Shown: positions 18,569 through 28,852, counted from the first letter of the stretch. The stretch is 32,463 nucleotides of DNA from Spirogloea muscicola (GCA_009602725.1 WELB01000335.1:14921-47383), one strand, 5' to 3'. Notes: generated by a model from the letters alone, not told the origin. Numbers and translations: made by a program.

Positions 18569-20060
18569 GGCCCCAGCAGAAGGGGGGTTGGGGGTGGGGA
18601 GAGGGTGCAGGAAGGAGGGTGCAGGGAGGAGGGGGGAGGTTTAGGTGAGGGGGGGCGGTTTTGGGGGCTTGGCTTTAGAAAGGCAGCACAGACAGGAGGG
18701 CTCTGGGAGGGATTCTCACTGCCAGCAACAAATAAGGGGGTAAGGTTCACCTCGTGTTCGTGCTTTTCTACCACTGCTGTTCTTCTGCATGATCAAAGGG
18801 AATATTGCACCCTTGCTTGGTCTACTAGCTGCTCGCCTTTGGCACTCACCACACATCCCGCGCCCTGCATCTTTCCCCCCCACCCTCCCAGCCCGCTAAG
18901 CGAAGCCCCCTTCCATGCAGGTTCAGGATGTGAGCTGAGTGAGAAGGTATGCTTGTGTCCGTTTGTGGCAGAGCAGTTTCAGGAACAGGTGCATCTCATG
19001 TCTGGGTGCCGTCTAAGCTGGTGCGCCTTCGGCCCTCATAAGTCAGGGCCCTGCTGAAGAGCACGTGCAGAGCTAATGCTGTTGGTGGCATTCATCTGCC
19101 ACAGCGGCAGCAAGGTGCCCCTGGCTAGTGGAAGGCGTGCCTGATGTGTCCTGTGGCCCTCAATGGGTCATGACACCCCATGTAGCGGGAGTGTTGATGC
19201 AAAGCCACACGCCTGTGGCCAGGTAGTCTGGCTGGGTAATGGCAATTGACACATGCTGCTATGGGGTTGTTGCCATGGGCAGTGGAAAAACCAGAGGCTG
19301 CAATGGACAGGATGTTCGATGTTGGCCAGCAAGAGTTGCACAAGAAGCAGATCTCCGAGCACAGAGCTCGTGGAATTTGCGAACTACTTCTGGCTTGGGC
19401 TTGCCTTCTGTCTTCCTCAGACTGTTGCCATCATCCAGCGCCAGTCCTTCATTCATGCGTGCAGGCGTGTGGTGGCCCTTGCCTTACCTCTGCGCCCTAC
19501 CAACAAGTGCATTATCTACACCCGCCCCTTCCTCACTTCGCCCGCCGGCTTCCTCTTCCCTTTGTTGAGTACACCTTTGATGCTCTGATAGGCTCAATGT
19601 GGATGTGGCGCCTCGAGTAGGCTGGCATCTGCATCTGTCACGTAAAATCATGCCCCCTGGCCAGCGTACGCAATGGCACGAGTCTTTGAAGAGACACCAT
19701 TTGCGAAACTGCGTGGCAGGAGGGGTCTCAGTTGGAATTCAGAGCACGAGCTTAATGCCCGCCTTAACAAGCACTAGCTTAATGCCCATGTGTCTGCAAA
19801 ACAAGGTTCTCCAAGTATCAACGACCTTATCTGATGGTCAAGACCAAAAAAGGGCCCTGGTTGTCATGATATTATGCTGTTTGATCGCACTGCGTATGGA
19901 AAGGCGGCTTGACACTGGAGAGGCTAGCCACCCCTCAAAGGAGGCGAACAAGCAAGATGATCCGCTCATTCTTAAGGGAACTTAGGCGCGTTCTGACTGT
20001 CAAGTCCAATCGCACTGACATGCAGCTCTTGTGGTATGACCGACCAGGGGTGTTGAAGGA
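18569..20060. other. Intergenic stretch with unassigned open frames
   Basis: G-rich sequence follows the kinase gene (18575-18670). Overlapping open frames at 19239-19620 include a hydrophobic segment (FANYFWLGLAFCLPQTVAII), which could be an exon or part of a 3' UTR. I recognise no family and find no convincing exon chain. Confidence 0.5.
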
Positions 20061-20069
20061 GCTGATGAC

Positions 20070-20235
20070 TTTCTGGTACACTGGGTCTTCTTGGAGACTG
20101 AGTCCAAGATGGCTTGCATTGGGTCCAAGCCTTCTGCCACCAACGAAAGTTTGTCCAGCTTTGTGGTGGAAAGCATGAGCCTGAGCCGCAAACTGGCTGG
20201 CACACGACGGCGCAAGAACCACAATCATGCTGCCG
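20070..20235 (-). mobile_element. Degenerate nuclease-domain relic
   Basis: Minus-strand frame reads FAAQAHAFHHKAGQTFVGGR, clearly related to RAQANALHQKAGRALVGGRR at about 15515-15575. The C-terminus SDLxLLTRGY is lost. Extent is approximate. Confidence 0.6.
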
Positions 20236-20464
20236 GCGAAAACATCTTGGAAGTTTTACACAGACGTTTGGCGCATCTCACCCTCGGGCACATCTTCACG
20301 TTGTGCATGTTGTAGGATGGTGATCTTGTCGAGTAGGAAAACAGAACGTGGGGTTGCTGCGTGGACGCGGAGCTGCCCAGCCTGCGGCACGGGGGAGTGC
20401 AGGGTACCTCCCGAACTTCCTCGGCATACGCTCAGCTGGCTTCCGTGGCCGCCCCGGAACGCCC

Positions 20465-20512
20465 CCCAACGGGAGAAGGCGCACGGAGCGCACGACAGGA
20501 GAGGGAGCCGGT
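20465..20512 (-). mobile_element. Decayed GCGCGCCTTC-type tail
   Basis: GGGAGAAGGCGCACGGAGCG CACGACAGG resembles the minus-strand tail GAGAGAAGGCGCGCGGAGCG CATGAAATAGG at about 25355. Short and diverged, so only tentative. It lies about 180 bases upstream of the next gene's start. Confidence 0.45.
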
Positions 20513-20690
20513 GCACGCTGCCGGTGAGCGGAGCACAGAAGCACAGAAGCACAGAATGGGGGGAACTCCAGGACCCACCAGCGAGCGCGCGCGCGCACAG
20601 TGGCGAGGCAGAACGCTGGTGTGCGGGACGAGCAGGGCCCCGGCCACGGCCACGGCCACGAGCAGCAGCTGGGCCAGGCCGCTGCGGTCC

Positions 20691-23600
20691 ATGGCGCCGC
20701 CAGCCGCCGCCGCCGCGCTGCCGCCGCCCGCGNGGCCCTGCCGGTCCGTGGCCCGCTTCCGCCACCTCCGCCGCCTGCTCGCCCGCATGCACTCCCCGCG
20801 GCACCCCCGCTCACCTCCCGCGCCGCCCTGCTCGTCCGTGGTGCCCAGGCCTCGGGCGCCAGCTGATGGAGGCGTGGGAGCACTTGCTGCGCCGCACCGG
20901 CTTCCGCCACCCCTCCCCGGGCGACGCAGCCAGCCCCGCCGACGGCCCAGACGACCCGGCAGCCCGGCGGCGCGTGCTGGTGCTGGGCGCCACAGGCAAG
21001 CTCGGCCGCCACGTCGTGCGCAGCCTGCTCCACCGCGGCTGCAGGGTGGTGGCCCTGGTGGCCAGCCAGGAGGGAGCGCGACAGGCAGGCGCCTTCCCGA
21101 CTCCACCCGCCCTGCACCTGCGGGCATGCCCACCCGCCGGGCATTGTGCTCCCGGCAAGACGGCCCTTTGACATGCAGAACCCAAAGGCAGGTGCTGGAG
21201 CAAGAGGAGGGGCTGGAGGTGAGCACCGCCATGCTCACCACGGTTGTTGGGGACATTCACGACTACGGCGCGATCCTGGACTCCGTCAGGCAGTGCGATG
21301 CCATCGTATACTGCGTCGGAGCTCGCTTTTCGGATGGCGGCTACCTGCCAGGCAGCTCCCAGAGGTCGGTCACCTGTTGTTCCTTGGTTAAGCTCCAATG
21401 CTTGCATAGCTCCACCAGGCCAAGTTTGCCCTATGTAAGATGAACTGCTGACTCTGCTTAGCTACTTATGAGGTGGAAGTGCAGCGATTGTGCGCAGTAT
21501 TGCGAGCAGTTATTGGGTCAGCGCAAGAACCACTTATCCATAGGAAGCTATGTCGAATACAGGATGTCTACAAGACAGGCGTGGCAACAGTTGTGCGTGC
21601 AGCAGTGGAGGTGTACAGAGCACCTGACGCTCAAGCTGGCAGAGACGAACATAGCATATATGACTTCAAGGACTTGCAAGGCACAGAAGCGGGTCTTGAT
21701 GGCTGGGCTCGCCTGGACGATGTCATCATGGGTGGCGCCTCCTCGAGCACATTCCGTCCTGGCGATGGTGAGTTGAGGAGATCTGAAGAACGACGGCAAT
21801 CCAGCCAGTATGATTGACCGGTCCCAGTGTCGCAAGCAGAGGTGTAGCTCATCATCTACTAGAGCTCTGAAGCATAAGCAGACATTGCTCGACATACCTC
21901 CACATGGCATCTGAAGAATTTCGAGGCATCCAGCCTTGGAGCTCTCATCCTCAATACTCACAAGTCTGTCAGGCCTACTTGGCACCAGCACTGCTTAGCT
22001 CCTAATGCGACCCTTGCTTACTGAAGAGGGTACCGGATTTGGTTGCTGGCAGTAAGATTTGGTTCCTGGCAGTACAGATTAGATATCCACTTTTCAAGTC
22101 ATAAAAACTGGAAATCTAATCAGTGTCCCCCCTGATTGCCTCACTGACTCCATTTTATGAGCAACTTGTCTAGGTTGTGCAGTTTTTGAGGGCACAGTGC
22201 GAGTGGAGGGGGGTGGCTTTTGCGGCACTAGGTGACCAGCTTTGACCTGGGGCTTGTGAGGCCAGCTGGCTTTGCTGCAACCGGCTGAATGCTGCTGTGT
22301 GTTCACTATGCAAACAGGGCCGAGTGTCCTGGAGCTCCCATGGATTTTTCATCCTTTGACGGCATTGCACTGAGAGTCCGTGGAGATGGACAGCGTTACA
22401 AGCTCAATCTTCGGTCCACCGTAAGTCCAGCTCGTCCCTGTGAATAGCATCTACGGGGGTTGGCTGGACTGATCAAGTACTCATCGAAAGTTGGTCCTGT
22501 TGATCTGCTGTGAGCAGATGGAACGAACAGAATTTCAGTACCAGGCGACCTTTGATACCGTGGCCAATCGCTGGATGGCAGTATCCATTCCATTTGACAG
22601 GTACTGATGTCTGCTAAGTGTTTGATGTACATAGAGTTCCTCTATCGCATTGTGCAGGAGTGAGCTTGGCCAGCATGCTTGTGTGAAATCCATCTCCCAT
22701 TACTGCACCCAGCCCCATCTCCTGAGCTTGCTTGGAAAACATAGCTCTGACTCAATGTGCTACTACTTCAAGAATAGGTTTCTGCCAGTCGTCAGAGCAC
22801 AGGTGCAACCTGAGGCTGGGCCTCTTCGTACCACCTCTATCTGCACTGTGAGTCATGCCGCACCTGAATTGCTCCTCTCAGACATCTCATATTCACAGAA
22901 GCAGCAGCTGTTGACTCCTGTCTTCCGCCTCCACAGGTGGGCCTTGTGATCAGCAGGTTTCAGTACGAGGGACTTGCCAATCCGCTTTTTGTTCCCGGCG
23001 GCTTCAAGCTTGAGGTCAGAGACAATCCTTCCCACTGTAATTGACATTGTTTCGCTTGCATGCACACCTGCAAGATTTTCTCCTGCTGACAGCCCGCACG
23101 TGCAACTAGGTAGAGAGCTTGAGCGCGTATCGTGCGGAGAGGCCTCGGTTGGTGCTTGTGAGCAGCGCCGCTGTGGAGCGCAATGCTCGAGCCACCACAG
23201 CTGAGAAGCGCGAATGCAGCATCCCTATCGTGAAACTTAATCCTGGTAAAGCATGCTCTGACGGAGTGCTACTTCATTGCTTCAGCGCGCCTCTCCGGCC
23301 TCCGCCCCCCTGCAATGGTGGCGCTTGCGGCGTGCCTGACGATTTTCAACAACTCCATTGGCTCAGGGGGCATTCTCACGTGGAAGCTGGTAGGAGAAGA
23401 CATGGTGCGGGCCAGCGGCCTCCAATACACCATCGTGCGCCCTTGCGGCCTGACTGATAAAGATCAGGACGTACCGTTTCTCATGGAGGTACAAGCCTGG
23501 GCCCTTTGCAGCTCGCAGCTTGCTTCCTCAAGGCCGTTAACAGGAGCCAGATGCTGAGTTAGACGATTGTGCCCGGAACCCTTGCCAGGCCGCCCAGGGC

Positions 23601-23972
23601 GACTGCATCACTGGCCTCCTCTCACGCCAGGAGGCGGCGGACGTGTGTGTTCGTGCCCTGGATTCTCCCGAAGCCGTCAATACCACATTTGAGGTGGGAA
23701 AGCTTGGCAGATGTACATGATACAGGGTGGCCGATCAAGGCAAGCAGGCGAGTGTGGGGGTGAAACGTAGGCATATGGAAGAGCACACTAGTAATGCATG
23801 ACATTAGGATGCTGATACATTCGTGCAGGTGAGGCGGGACGAGGCGACTAGGGGGCTGGCCATGGAGGAGAGTGACTGGAGGGACCTCTTCAGGAGGCTG
23901 CGTGAGGACCGGCAGCTTGGGGTGGTGCAGCACGCTGTGCCACCACCAGGGGTGGTTGGCAAGGGAGTGTGA
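20691..23972 (+). CDS. HCF173-like atypical SDR protein with inserted CIA30 domain
   Basis: Proposed exons: 20691-21084, 21192-21364, 21544-21767, 22183-22231, 22318-22420, 22518-22600, 22778-22847, 22937-23014, 23110-23245, 23367-23488, 23544-23693, 23829-23972. All phases agree; about 574 residues if the N at 20733 is discarded, 516 from the ATG at 20866. Domains: a probable plastid transit peptide (1-58), Rossmann start RRVLVLGATGKLGRHVVRSL, VVGDIHDYGAILDSV and DAIVYCVGA, then CIA30 (WARLDDVIMGGASSSTF, VFEGTVRVEGGGFCGTR, GIALRVRGDGQRYKLNLR, WMAVSIPFDRFLP, ISRFQYEG), then SDR again (RPRLVLVSSAAVERN, WKLVGEDMVRASGLQYTIVR, EAADVCVRALDSPEAVNTTF). An SDR split by CIA30 is the plan of Arabidopsis HCF173, a chloroplast psbA translation and stability factor (598 aa). 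Function by homology is inference. Intron 1 appears to use a GC donor (CAG|GCAGGC). Confidence 0.85.
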
Positions 23973-24774
23973 CGGAGCAGCATGCCAGAGGGTGAGGAGG
24001 CGTTAGAGGCCAGGGGGTGGAGGGGATGACTGAAGGGGGAAGAGCCCAGCGTGTCATTGGCAGAAAAGAGCAGTGCAAAAACAGTGCACTGCCCAACTGC
24101 GGATATTGAGCACATCTGAAGTGGATGTTTGCATGCCAACCTGCTTGCCACATTGCTGAAGCCAGAGTGGCAGGACACAGCTTTGGGCAGACTACCCCTG
24201 TATGAGTGGCAGCACTGTGCGGAAGCCATGCGCCTGCTGCATACAGTTAAGGTGGGATGAGTGAGGGGTGGCGACCAGTAGCAGGTGCAGACAGTGATCG
24301 ACCTGCTGTAGAAAATTTAGAGGTCGACAGGGGCTTTCAAGTTCATGTGGCCGCGCTTGCTTTCACAGAGGTCGGTGGTGGAAGGCCAGTCAAGGAGGAG
24401 TGGCCTGGCGGGAAGACTTCTGGCTGTCCAGGGGAGACGTTTGGGGGATGCCACGAAGGGTGTGGAACATTGAGAGAAGCATGCACAGTGCTGGTGCGAG
24501 AAGGTGCCAGCAAGTAAGTGGGAGAGACTCAGTCCACCGAGCAGCGCAGTGAGCATGCAAGCAGTGAACAGTGGCTGTGGTTCAGAGAGGGAGGGGTGCA
24601 GGTGGGCAGCTTCGTGCAGGGAAAGTTGGGTTGCAGGTCATGGGCTGCAAAGAACAGCTATGCAAGTGGCTACCTTAAATGGGAGCTCCTTAACCCCTGG
24701 ATTTACCAGAAGAAAGCGGCTCCCAAGGAGGGCGAGACTGTGGTAAGCCATTTGTTCGTTCTTTCTGTTTGAGC
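23973..24774. other. Unassigned region with exon-like open stretches
   Basis: Two stretches look like coding: on + about 24131-24253, LLATLLKPEWQDTALGRLPL then YEWQHCAEAMRLLHTVK before a GTGGGA donor-like site, and about 24618-24745, SYASGYLKWELLNPWIYQKK. They are in compatible orientation but I found no clear exon chain between them and recognise no family. It may be a small gene or a decayed one. Confidence 0.4.
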
Positions 24775-25285
24775 TAGCTTTTCCAGCACCGATCCTCAAT
24801 GGGCGCGCCCTTCTTTGAAAAGCCAGCAAAAGAGAATAGAGAGGGTCCAATGAGTTGAAAGGCTCAAACCTGCGTGAGGAGGCGGGGCATGCGTTTGGCA
24901 AGGCTGCGGGTGGTAGAATGCGCAAAGTCGCGGCCAACCCTGCCGGCAATGGATGGCAATCTTCTTCCAATGGACAGATTATGGCGCAGGCAGTGGACGA
25001 GCACGAGGTCTTAGGCAGTCGGTGGTTGGACCTCCTGCAGCAGATTGCACGGCGAGCAATCATTCGTCGGGACAGCAAGGTGAGCTGCCCTGCTTCAGTG
25101 ACTCCGGGTCGCTTGCCCAGGTGTTCCGCATGCGGCTCTCTGTCGCATTTCAGCGCTCCCAGGCTCATGCAGGTTCACAATGGACAGCGGCGGCGCTTTG
25201 GCTGCTTCTGAGTCCCGTCGGGAAAACTCGTTTCCAGCCGCAAGTCACTCCCACTTGCGGCTGCTGCCTAGAGGGTGTTGAGCTC
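24775..25285 (+). mobile_element. Degenerate tail and nuclease-domain fragment
   Basis: A decayed hairpin tail lies at 24775-24822 (TTCCAGCACCGATCCTCAAT GGGCGCGCC). From about 24870 a nuclease fragment follows: EEAGHAFGKAAGGRMRKVAA, LGSRWLDLLQQIARRAIIRR, a frameshift near 25085, then GSLAQVFRMRLSVAFQRSQA and SHLRLLPRGC-stop at 25281. Residues and order match the intact domain at 13805-14305. Confidence 0.75.
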
Positions 25286-25352
25286 CGATGCAAGCAGTGT
25301 TACTGGCTTGCTCTGGCCTCCCTCGCGCCTCTCTCTCTGTGCGATGTACCAG

Positions 25353-25510
25353 ACGAGAGAAGGCGCGCGGAGCGCATGAAATAGGGAGGCCAAGTCAAGC
25401 TACTACATTGTTCAGGCAAAGTCTAGTGCAAACTAAACAAGGCTACATAATACGGAGACCTAAAGTAAGGTGCCTAAGGTGACAATAGTACCCACGGGTG
25501 TGCACAAACA
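25353..25510 (-). mobile_element. Retroelement C-terminus and 3' UTR without insertions
   Basis: On minus the sequence resembles the end of the copy at 15805-16490: a LFVLTRG-like remnant (about 25505-25490), then CACCTTACTTTAGGTCTCCG, TATTATGTAGCCTTGTTTAG, GCCTGAACAATGTAG and the end TTTCATGCGCTCCGCGCGCC TTC. It lacks the two insertions found at 16271 and 16325, so it serves as an internal empty-site control. Confidence 0.85.
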
Positions 25511-25537
25511 AATTCGACCAGAAGCTGAGAGCAAGGT

Positions 25538-27300
25538 TCAAGAAAGTGCTCGCCCATAGTTAAATAGGGCTGGCAAAGCCAGCCCAAAAAGAATGGACAC
25601 TTTGCAAAGCCAAAGAAAGAGAAGCCAGAAAAGGACTACATTACAGAACACAAGACGATGCAGAGGGAAGCTCAGTACCCGCGAGTGAGCAACAGCAGGT
25701 CAGTGTAGCTCGCTGCAAGGAAAGTGGCACTCTGCCAAGACCCGGAGGCAGCAGCCATAGCTCGGCCAGCGCGCGCCTGGACCGCATGAGCCAAAGAGCG
25801 CTGGAGTGAGACCGCCAGCCCAATCCGAAACACCTGAGCGAGGGAACCGGCAGCATTAAAGCCTGGCGAACCCGGCCGTTTCTCGATGGCCTGCCGGGCA
25901 AGCCGCTGGAGGAGATCCAACCAGCCACTGCCAAAGGCCCCGTGAACGTCAATGGAGAGGCCGCGAAGACATCGCCGGGAGGGTGGTCCGCGTACTTACG
26001 CTCCTTACTCCGAGCCGCCAAAGCGACTGCGTGCCCGGCGAGCGTCGCCAACCTTGCAGGGTTGGCGGAGTCGACGCAATCTGCAGTCACCACATCTGCG
26101 ATGATATGCGATGGCAACGAGGTCAGTGCGGCGGGTGTGAAGCTATCGATAGACGCCCCACTGGATGGGCAAGATGGTCGTGTTCTCCACTGCCACCTTG
26201 TAACCGGCCTCCAGGAACACACCCTGCACGGCGTCTCGCAGGAGGTCGTGTGAACCTGTCCGCTCGCCTCCGTGCGCGCCGCGAAGCATGTGGGTAGCCA
26301 GCTCCGCAGGGTCGACGTGACGGGCACCGCACTCGCACTAAGTGACGCCCACGAGGCAGGGAGGGAGGAGGCCCAAGAGCCGATGGACCGCCGTCCTAAA
26401 GACCTCATCGGGCATGGTTAGCGCGGCGTAGAGTGGGAGCGCTGACACCCATGCCGCCGCCCCTGGGGAAGAGGCTGACAGGACCTGGCACGCCCGCGGA
26501 GGTCAGACGGAGGGAGAAGCTCCACCACCTGGTCAGAGGCCGCTTTTTCAACCAACGCCGTGAAGCGTGCCTGGGCACGCAGTTCGGGGGTGTGGGCGAG
26601 GTGAATGAAGGGGACGGCCTGTTCCGACATGTGGCGGTTGACCGCCAGGAGCCCGTCGCGGGCAGAGCGGAGGGCGACCTGGAAGGGTAGCTGGCCCGTC
26701 TCCAATTCAGCTGCCGCGCGCTCCAGGGCTGGCCGTGGACGATGAAGCGTTGGCACATGGGGGCTGCAACCTGAGCCCAGCTCCCCACGTAGGCCGCCTC
26801 AAAGACGCGGGCAACTGAGCGGCATCCCAAGCCGCCGCGACTGGTCGGCAGGCTGGCCTGCAGCAGCGCAGCTGGTGTGGTGAGGAATGCGGGGTGCTGC
26901 ACGGGGGTGGCTGCGGACGCCAAGATGCCGGAGTCAAAGGCCGCATACGCTGCCTTCACCGCCGATGAGGGAGGGACGGTGCGGGCCAGATATTGTTGCC
27001 GCTGCGGGATGCAGCGGGTCAGCATAGCGGTCGCCAGCTGCATGTCTTGCAGCGTGTGGAGCCGGTACGCCGGCCTGAGGTGTGCCTGCAGCCGCGCCTG
27101 CAGCTGCTCCGTCACAAAGGCAGGTGCGCCTAGGGGGACGCCGAGGAGGGTGAGGCCCCCCGGTTGGTGTCTGGCAGCCCAAGGGCAGGCACAGGTGGGC
27201 TGCCAGGCCCGCAGGCTCAGGAGAAGCGGACAAGGGCGGGACAGCGGTCAGCCAGGCAGGGGGCGTACGAGGGCAGCGGGCGGGCGGGGTCCCGGGGAAA
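25538..27300 (-). mobile_element. Reverse-transcriptase retroelement, copy 2 (degenerate)
   Basis: Minus strand, 5' truncated or deleted. At about 27275-27260 is LPSYA, the start of the catalytic YADD box, then a deletion. From about 27160 are GGLTLLGVPLG, TSRGGLGCRSVARVFEAAYV and GSWAQVAAP (matching copy 1), a frameshift near 26730, LPFQVALRSARDGLLAVNRH, then after more damage a zinc-finger-like CECGARHVDPAELATHMLR with a following H (about 26337-26225), VAVENTT, an in-frame TAG, LHTRRTDLVAI, a short deletion causing a frameshift near 26105, IADVVTADCVDSANPARLAT, SKERKYADHPPGDVFAA and SYTDLLLLTRGY-stop at 25672. The 3' UTR ends in hairpin GGGCTGGCTTTGCCAGCCC and CTATGGGCGAGCACTTTCTT. This copy gives the domain order: RT, finger, nuclease, tail. 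Confidence 0.85.
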
Positions 27301-27369
27301 AAAAGGAATTGGAAGGTGGGGGCGGGCGCCGTCGGCTCGGCCGGGCCGGCTGCGCTCCACCCCTCCCTG

Positions 27370-27475
27370 ACTGATGGGCGAGCACTTTCTTCTTCTTCCC
27401 TGACTGGTGGCTGGTGGTGGCTGGCTGCCACCAGTCACCAGTCCATCTGGCCGCGCTTCTCTTTCTTCCCTGTCG
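27370..27475 (+). mobile_element. Two lone 3' tails
   Basis: At 27373-27402 only the terminal CTGATGGGCGAGCACTTTCT TC remains. At 27403-27475 is the other type, with hairpin GGTGGCTGGCTGCCACC and the end CCATCTGGCCGCGCTTC. Confidence 0.7.
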
Positions 27476-27559
27476 GAGCCCAGCCTGTGGCTCCGTGGAC
27501 GTGGTTGCTCGTGTCTGGACGGGAACAACCTCGCCTGACTTCTTCCCGCCTGACTTGTC

Positions 27560-27960
27560 CGTCCAACATCGGCAGAGCCGTCTCAGATGGGCATGCCAGC
27601 AGCCTGCTTGTCATTCTTGCGTCGTCGAGTGTCAGCTTGTCTGCAGCGAGCTCAGGCTTCTTTCTTCTTTTCCAGCCCCTATCCTCATTGGGCGAGCACT
27701 TTCTTCTTCAGGCTCATGCGTTGCATCAGAAAGCTGGTCGAGCCTTAGCTGGTAGCTCAAGAGCCTGTCGATTGCCGTCCAGTATTCGGGCATCAGTTAG
27801 CGACCTCTATGTGCTGACTTGTGGTTACGGAGTGGGTCAGCTTAGCAGCAGGCGATGTACATTTGTCGGCGTGCTTGCGTTTGTACTTGGCCACACAGGC
27901 CCTTCATCTCTTGATACACGTAGCGTTTTCCTGCCGGCCTGCGCTCGGCGGGCTTTTCCT
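27560..27960 (+). mobile_element. Nuclease-domain fragment interrupted by a 50-bp tail
   Basis: Reading across the insertion at 27659-27708, the frame gives RRRVSACLQRAQAHALHQKA GRALA and then ASVSDLYVLTCGY; the TGA after GGTTAC is replaced by GGA. The UTR (GAGTGGGTCAGCTTAGCAGC, TTGGCCACACAGGCC) matches the subfamily at 15228-15745 and RT copy 1. Confidence 0.8.
27659..27708 (+). mobile_element. 50-bp retroposed tail with 6-bp target duplication
   Basis: CAGGCT at 27653-27658 and 27709-27714 flanks a fragment starting in a TTCT run, then TTCCAGCCCCTATCCTCATT GGGCGAGCACTTTCTTCTT. Removal restores the coding sequence LQRAQAHALHQKAG of the host copy, matching the uninterrupted homologue near 15520. 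Confidence 0.9.
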
Positions 27961-28480
27961 TACTGAGTGTCTCGTAGCTGCTTTGTTTCTGTCTCTTAGC
28001 GCTTCCCCTGGCCCCCTTCTCGTACTCTGTTCATTCCTTTTCGGGCTTGTTGTTCCAGCCCCTATTCTCAATGGGCGAGCACTTTCTTCTTTTCTTCTTT
28101 TCTTTAAGGAGCCTAGCCTCTCCGACCTGCGGCTGCTTAGCAGAGGTTACTGAGTGATTCTCCTGTAGCTCTTTGTTGTGTGCTTGTCATTTCTGCTGCT
28201 TCGCCTTAGGGCTTCGCCTGGCTTCCCCCCCCCTCTTCTTGTACTCTGTTCATTCTTTTTTGGGCTGGCTGTTCCAGCCCATATTCTCAATGGGCGAGCC
28301 CTTCTTCTTTGGATTTTGTCCATTCTTTTTTGGCTGGCTTCTGCCAGCCCCTCTTCTATGGGCGAGCTCATTCTTCTTCTTCTTTTCGCTTCCCCTGGCC
28401 CCCTTCTCGTACTCTGTTCATTCTTTTTCGGGCTGGTTATTCCAGCCCCTATTCTCAATGGGCGAGCACTTTCTTCTTTT
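27961..28480 (+). mobile_element. Tandem run of four retroelement 3' ends
   Basis: All are plus strand. First, 27961-28104 from TTACTGAGTGTCTCGTAGCT through hairpin and tail. Second, 28105-28310, a C-terminus EPSLSDLRLLSRGY-stop (28153) with its UTR, hairpin GGGCTGGCTGTTCCAGCCC and tail. Third, 28311-28384, UTR with GGCTGGCTTCTGCCAGCC and CTATGGGCGAGCTCATTCTT. Fourth, 28385-28480, UTR and hairpin tail of the first type. No RT sequence is present. Confidence 0.82.
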
Positions 28481-28501
28481 TTTCTGGCTGCTGCCTCTGG
28501 C

Positions 28502-28542
28502 TGCTGCTCCCCCCTTCTCTTCTCTACGAGCGAGAACTTTCT
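28502..28542 (+). mobile_element. 41-bp retroposed tail with 6-bp target duplication
   Basis: TCTGGC at 28496-28501 and 28543-28548. The insert ends CTACGAGCGAGAACTTTCTT, a diverged version of the usual CAATGGGCGAGCACTTTCTT end. Confidence 0.75.
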
Positions 28543-28567
28543 TCTGGCCAGGGGACCCGCTTCCAGC

Positions 28568-28615
28568 TTTTCGGGCTGGTTGTTCCAGCCCCTATTCTCA
28601 ATGGGCGAGCACTTT
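28568..28615 (+). mobile_element. 48-bp retroposed hairpin tail with 8-bp target duplication
   Basis: CTTCCAGC at 28560-28567 and 28616-28623. The insert is TTTTC, hairpin GGGCTGGTTGTTCCAGCCC, CTATTCTCAATGGGCGAGCA and CTTT. Confidence 0.85.
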
Positions 28616-28794
28616 CTTCCAGCGGCCCGCCGCCTCGGGCAGCAGAGCAGCCCGGCTTCAACGTCGCCGGGTCCTCAAGTCTTCCGTATGCGTTTGGCCG
28701 TCTCGATGCAGCGGTCCCTTGCCTTCGCGGTTCACTTGCGCGCAGGCCGAGCTTTGGCGGCGGCCTCCGGCTTCCGTCAGGGCGACGTCTTTCC

Positions 28795-28852
28795 ATTGTC
28801 CATTCTTTTTGGGTTGGCTTTGCCAGCCCCTCTTCTCAATGGGCGGGCACTT
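28795..28852 (+). mobile_element. 58-bp retroposed hairpin tail with 7-bp target duplication
   Basis: TCTTTCC at 28788-28794 and 28853-28859. The insert starts ATTGTCCATTCTTTTTGGGT, has the loop region TGGCTTTGCCAGCCCC and ends CAATGGGCGGGCACTT. Excision joins GDVF to PPASYSDLHLLTRGY in frame. Confidence 0.88.

Noticed and set aside
20227-21174. Long frames on both strands around the SDR/CIA30 start
   Set aside because: High GC removes stops. Only the plus frame containing the GATGKLG motif is supported, and only from the transit-peptide ATG.
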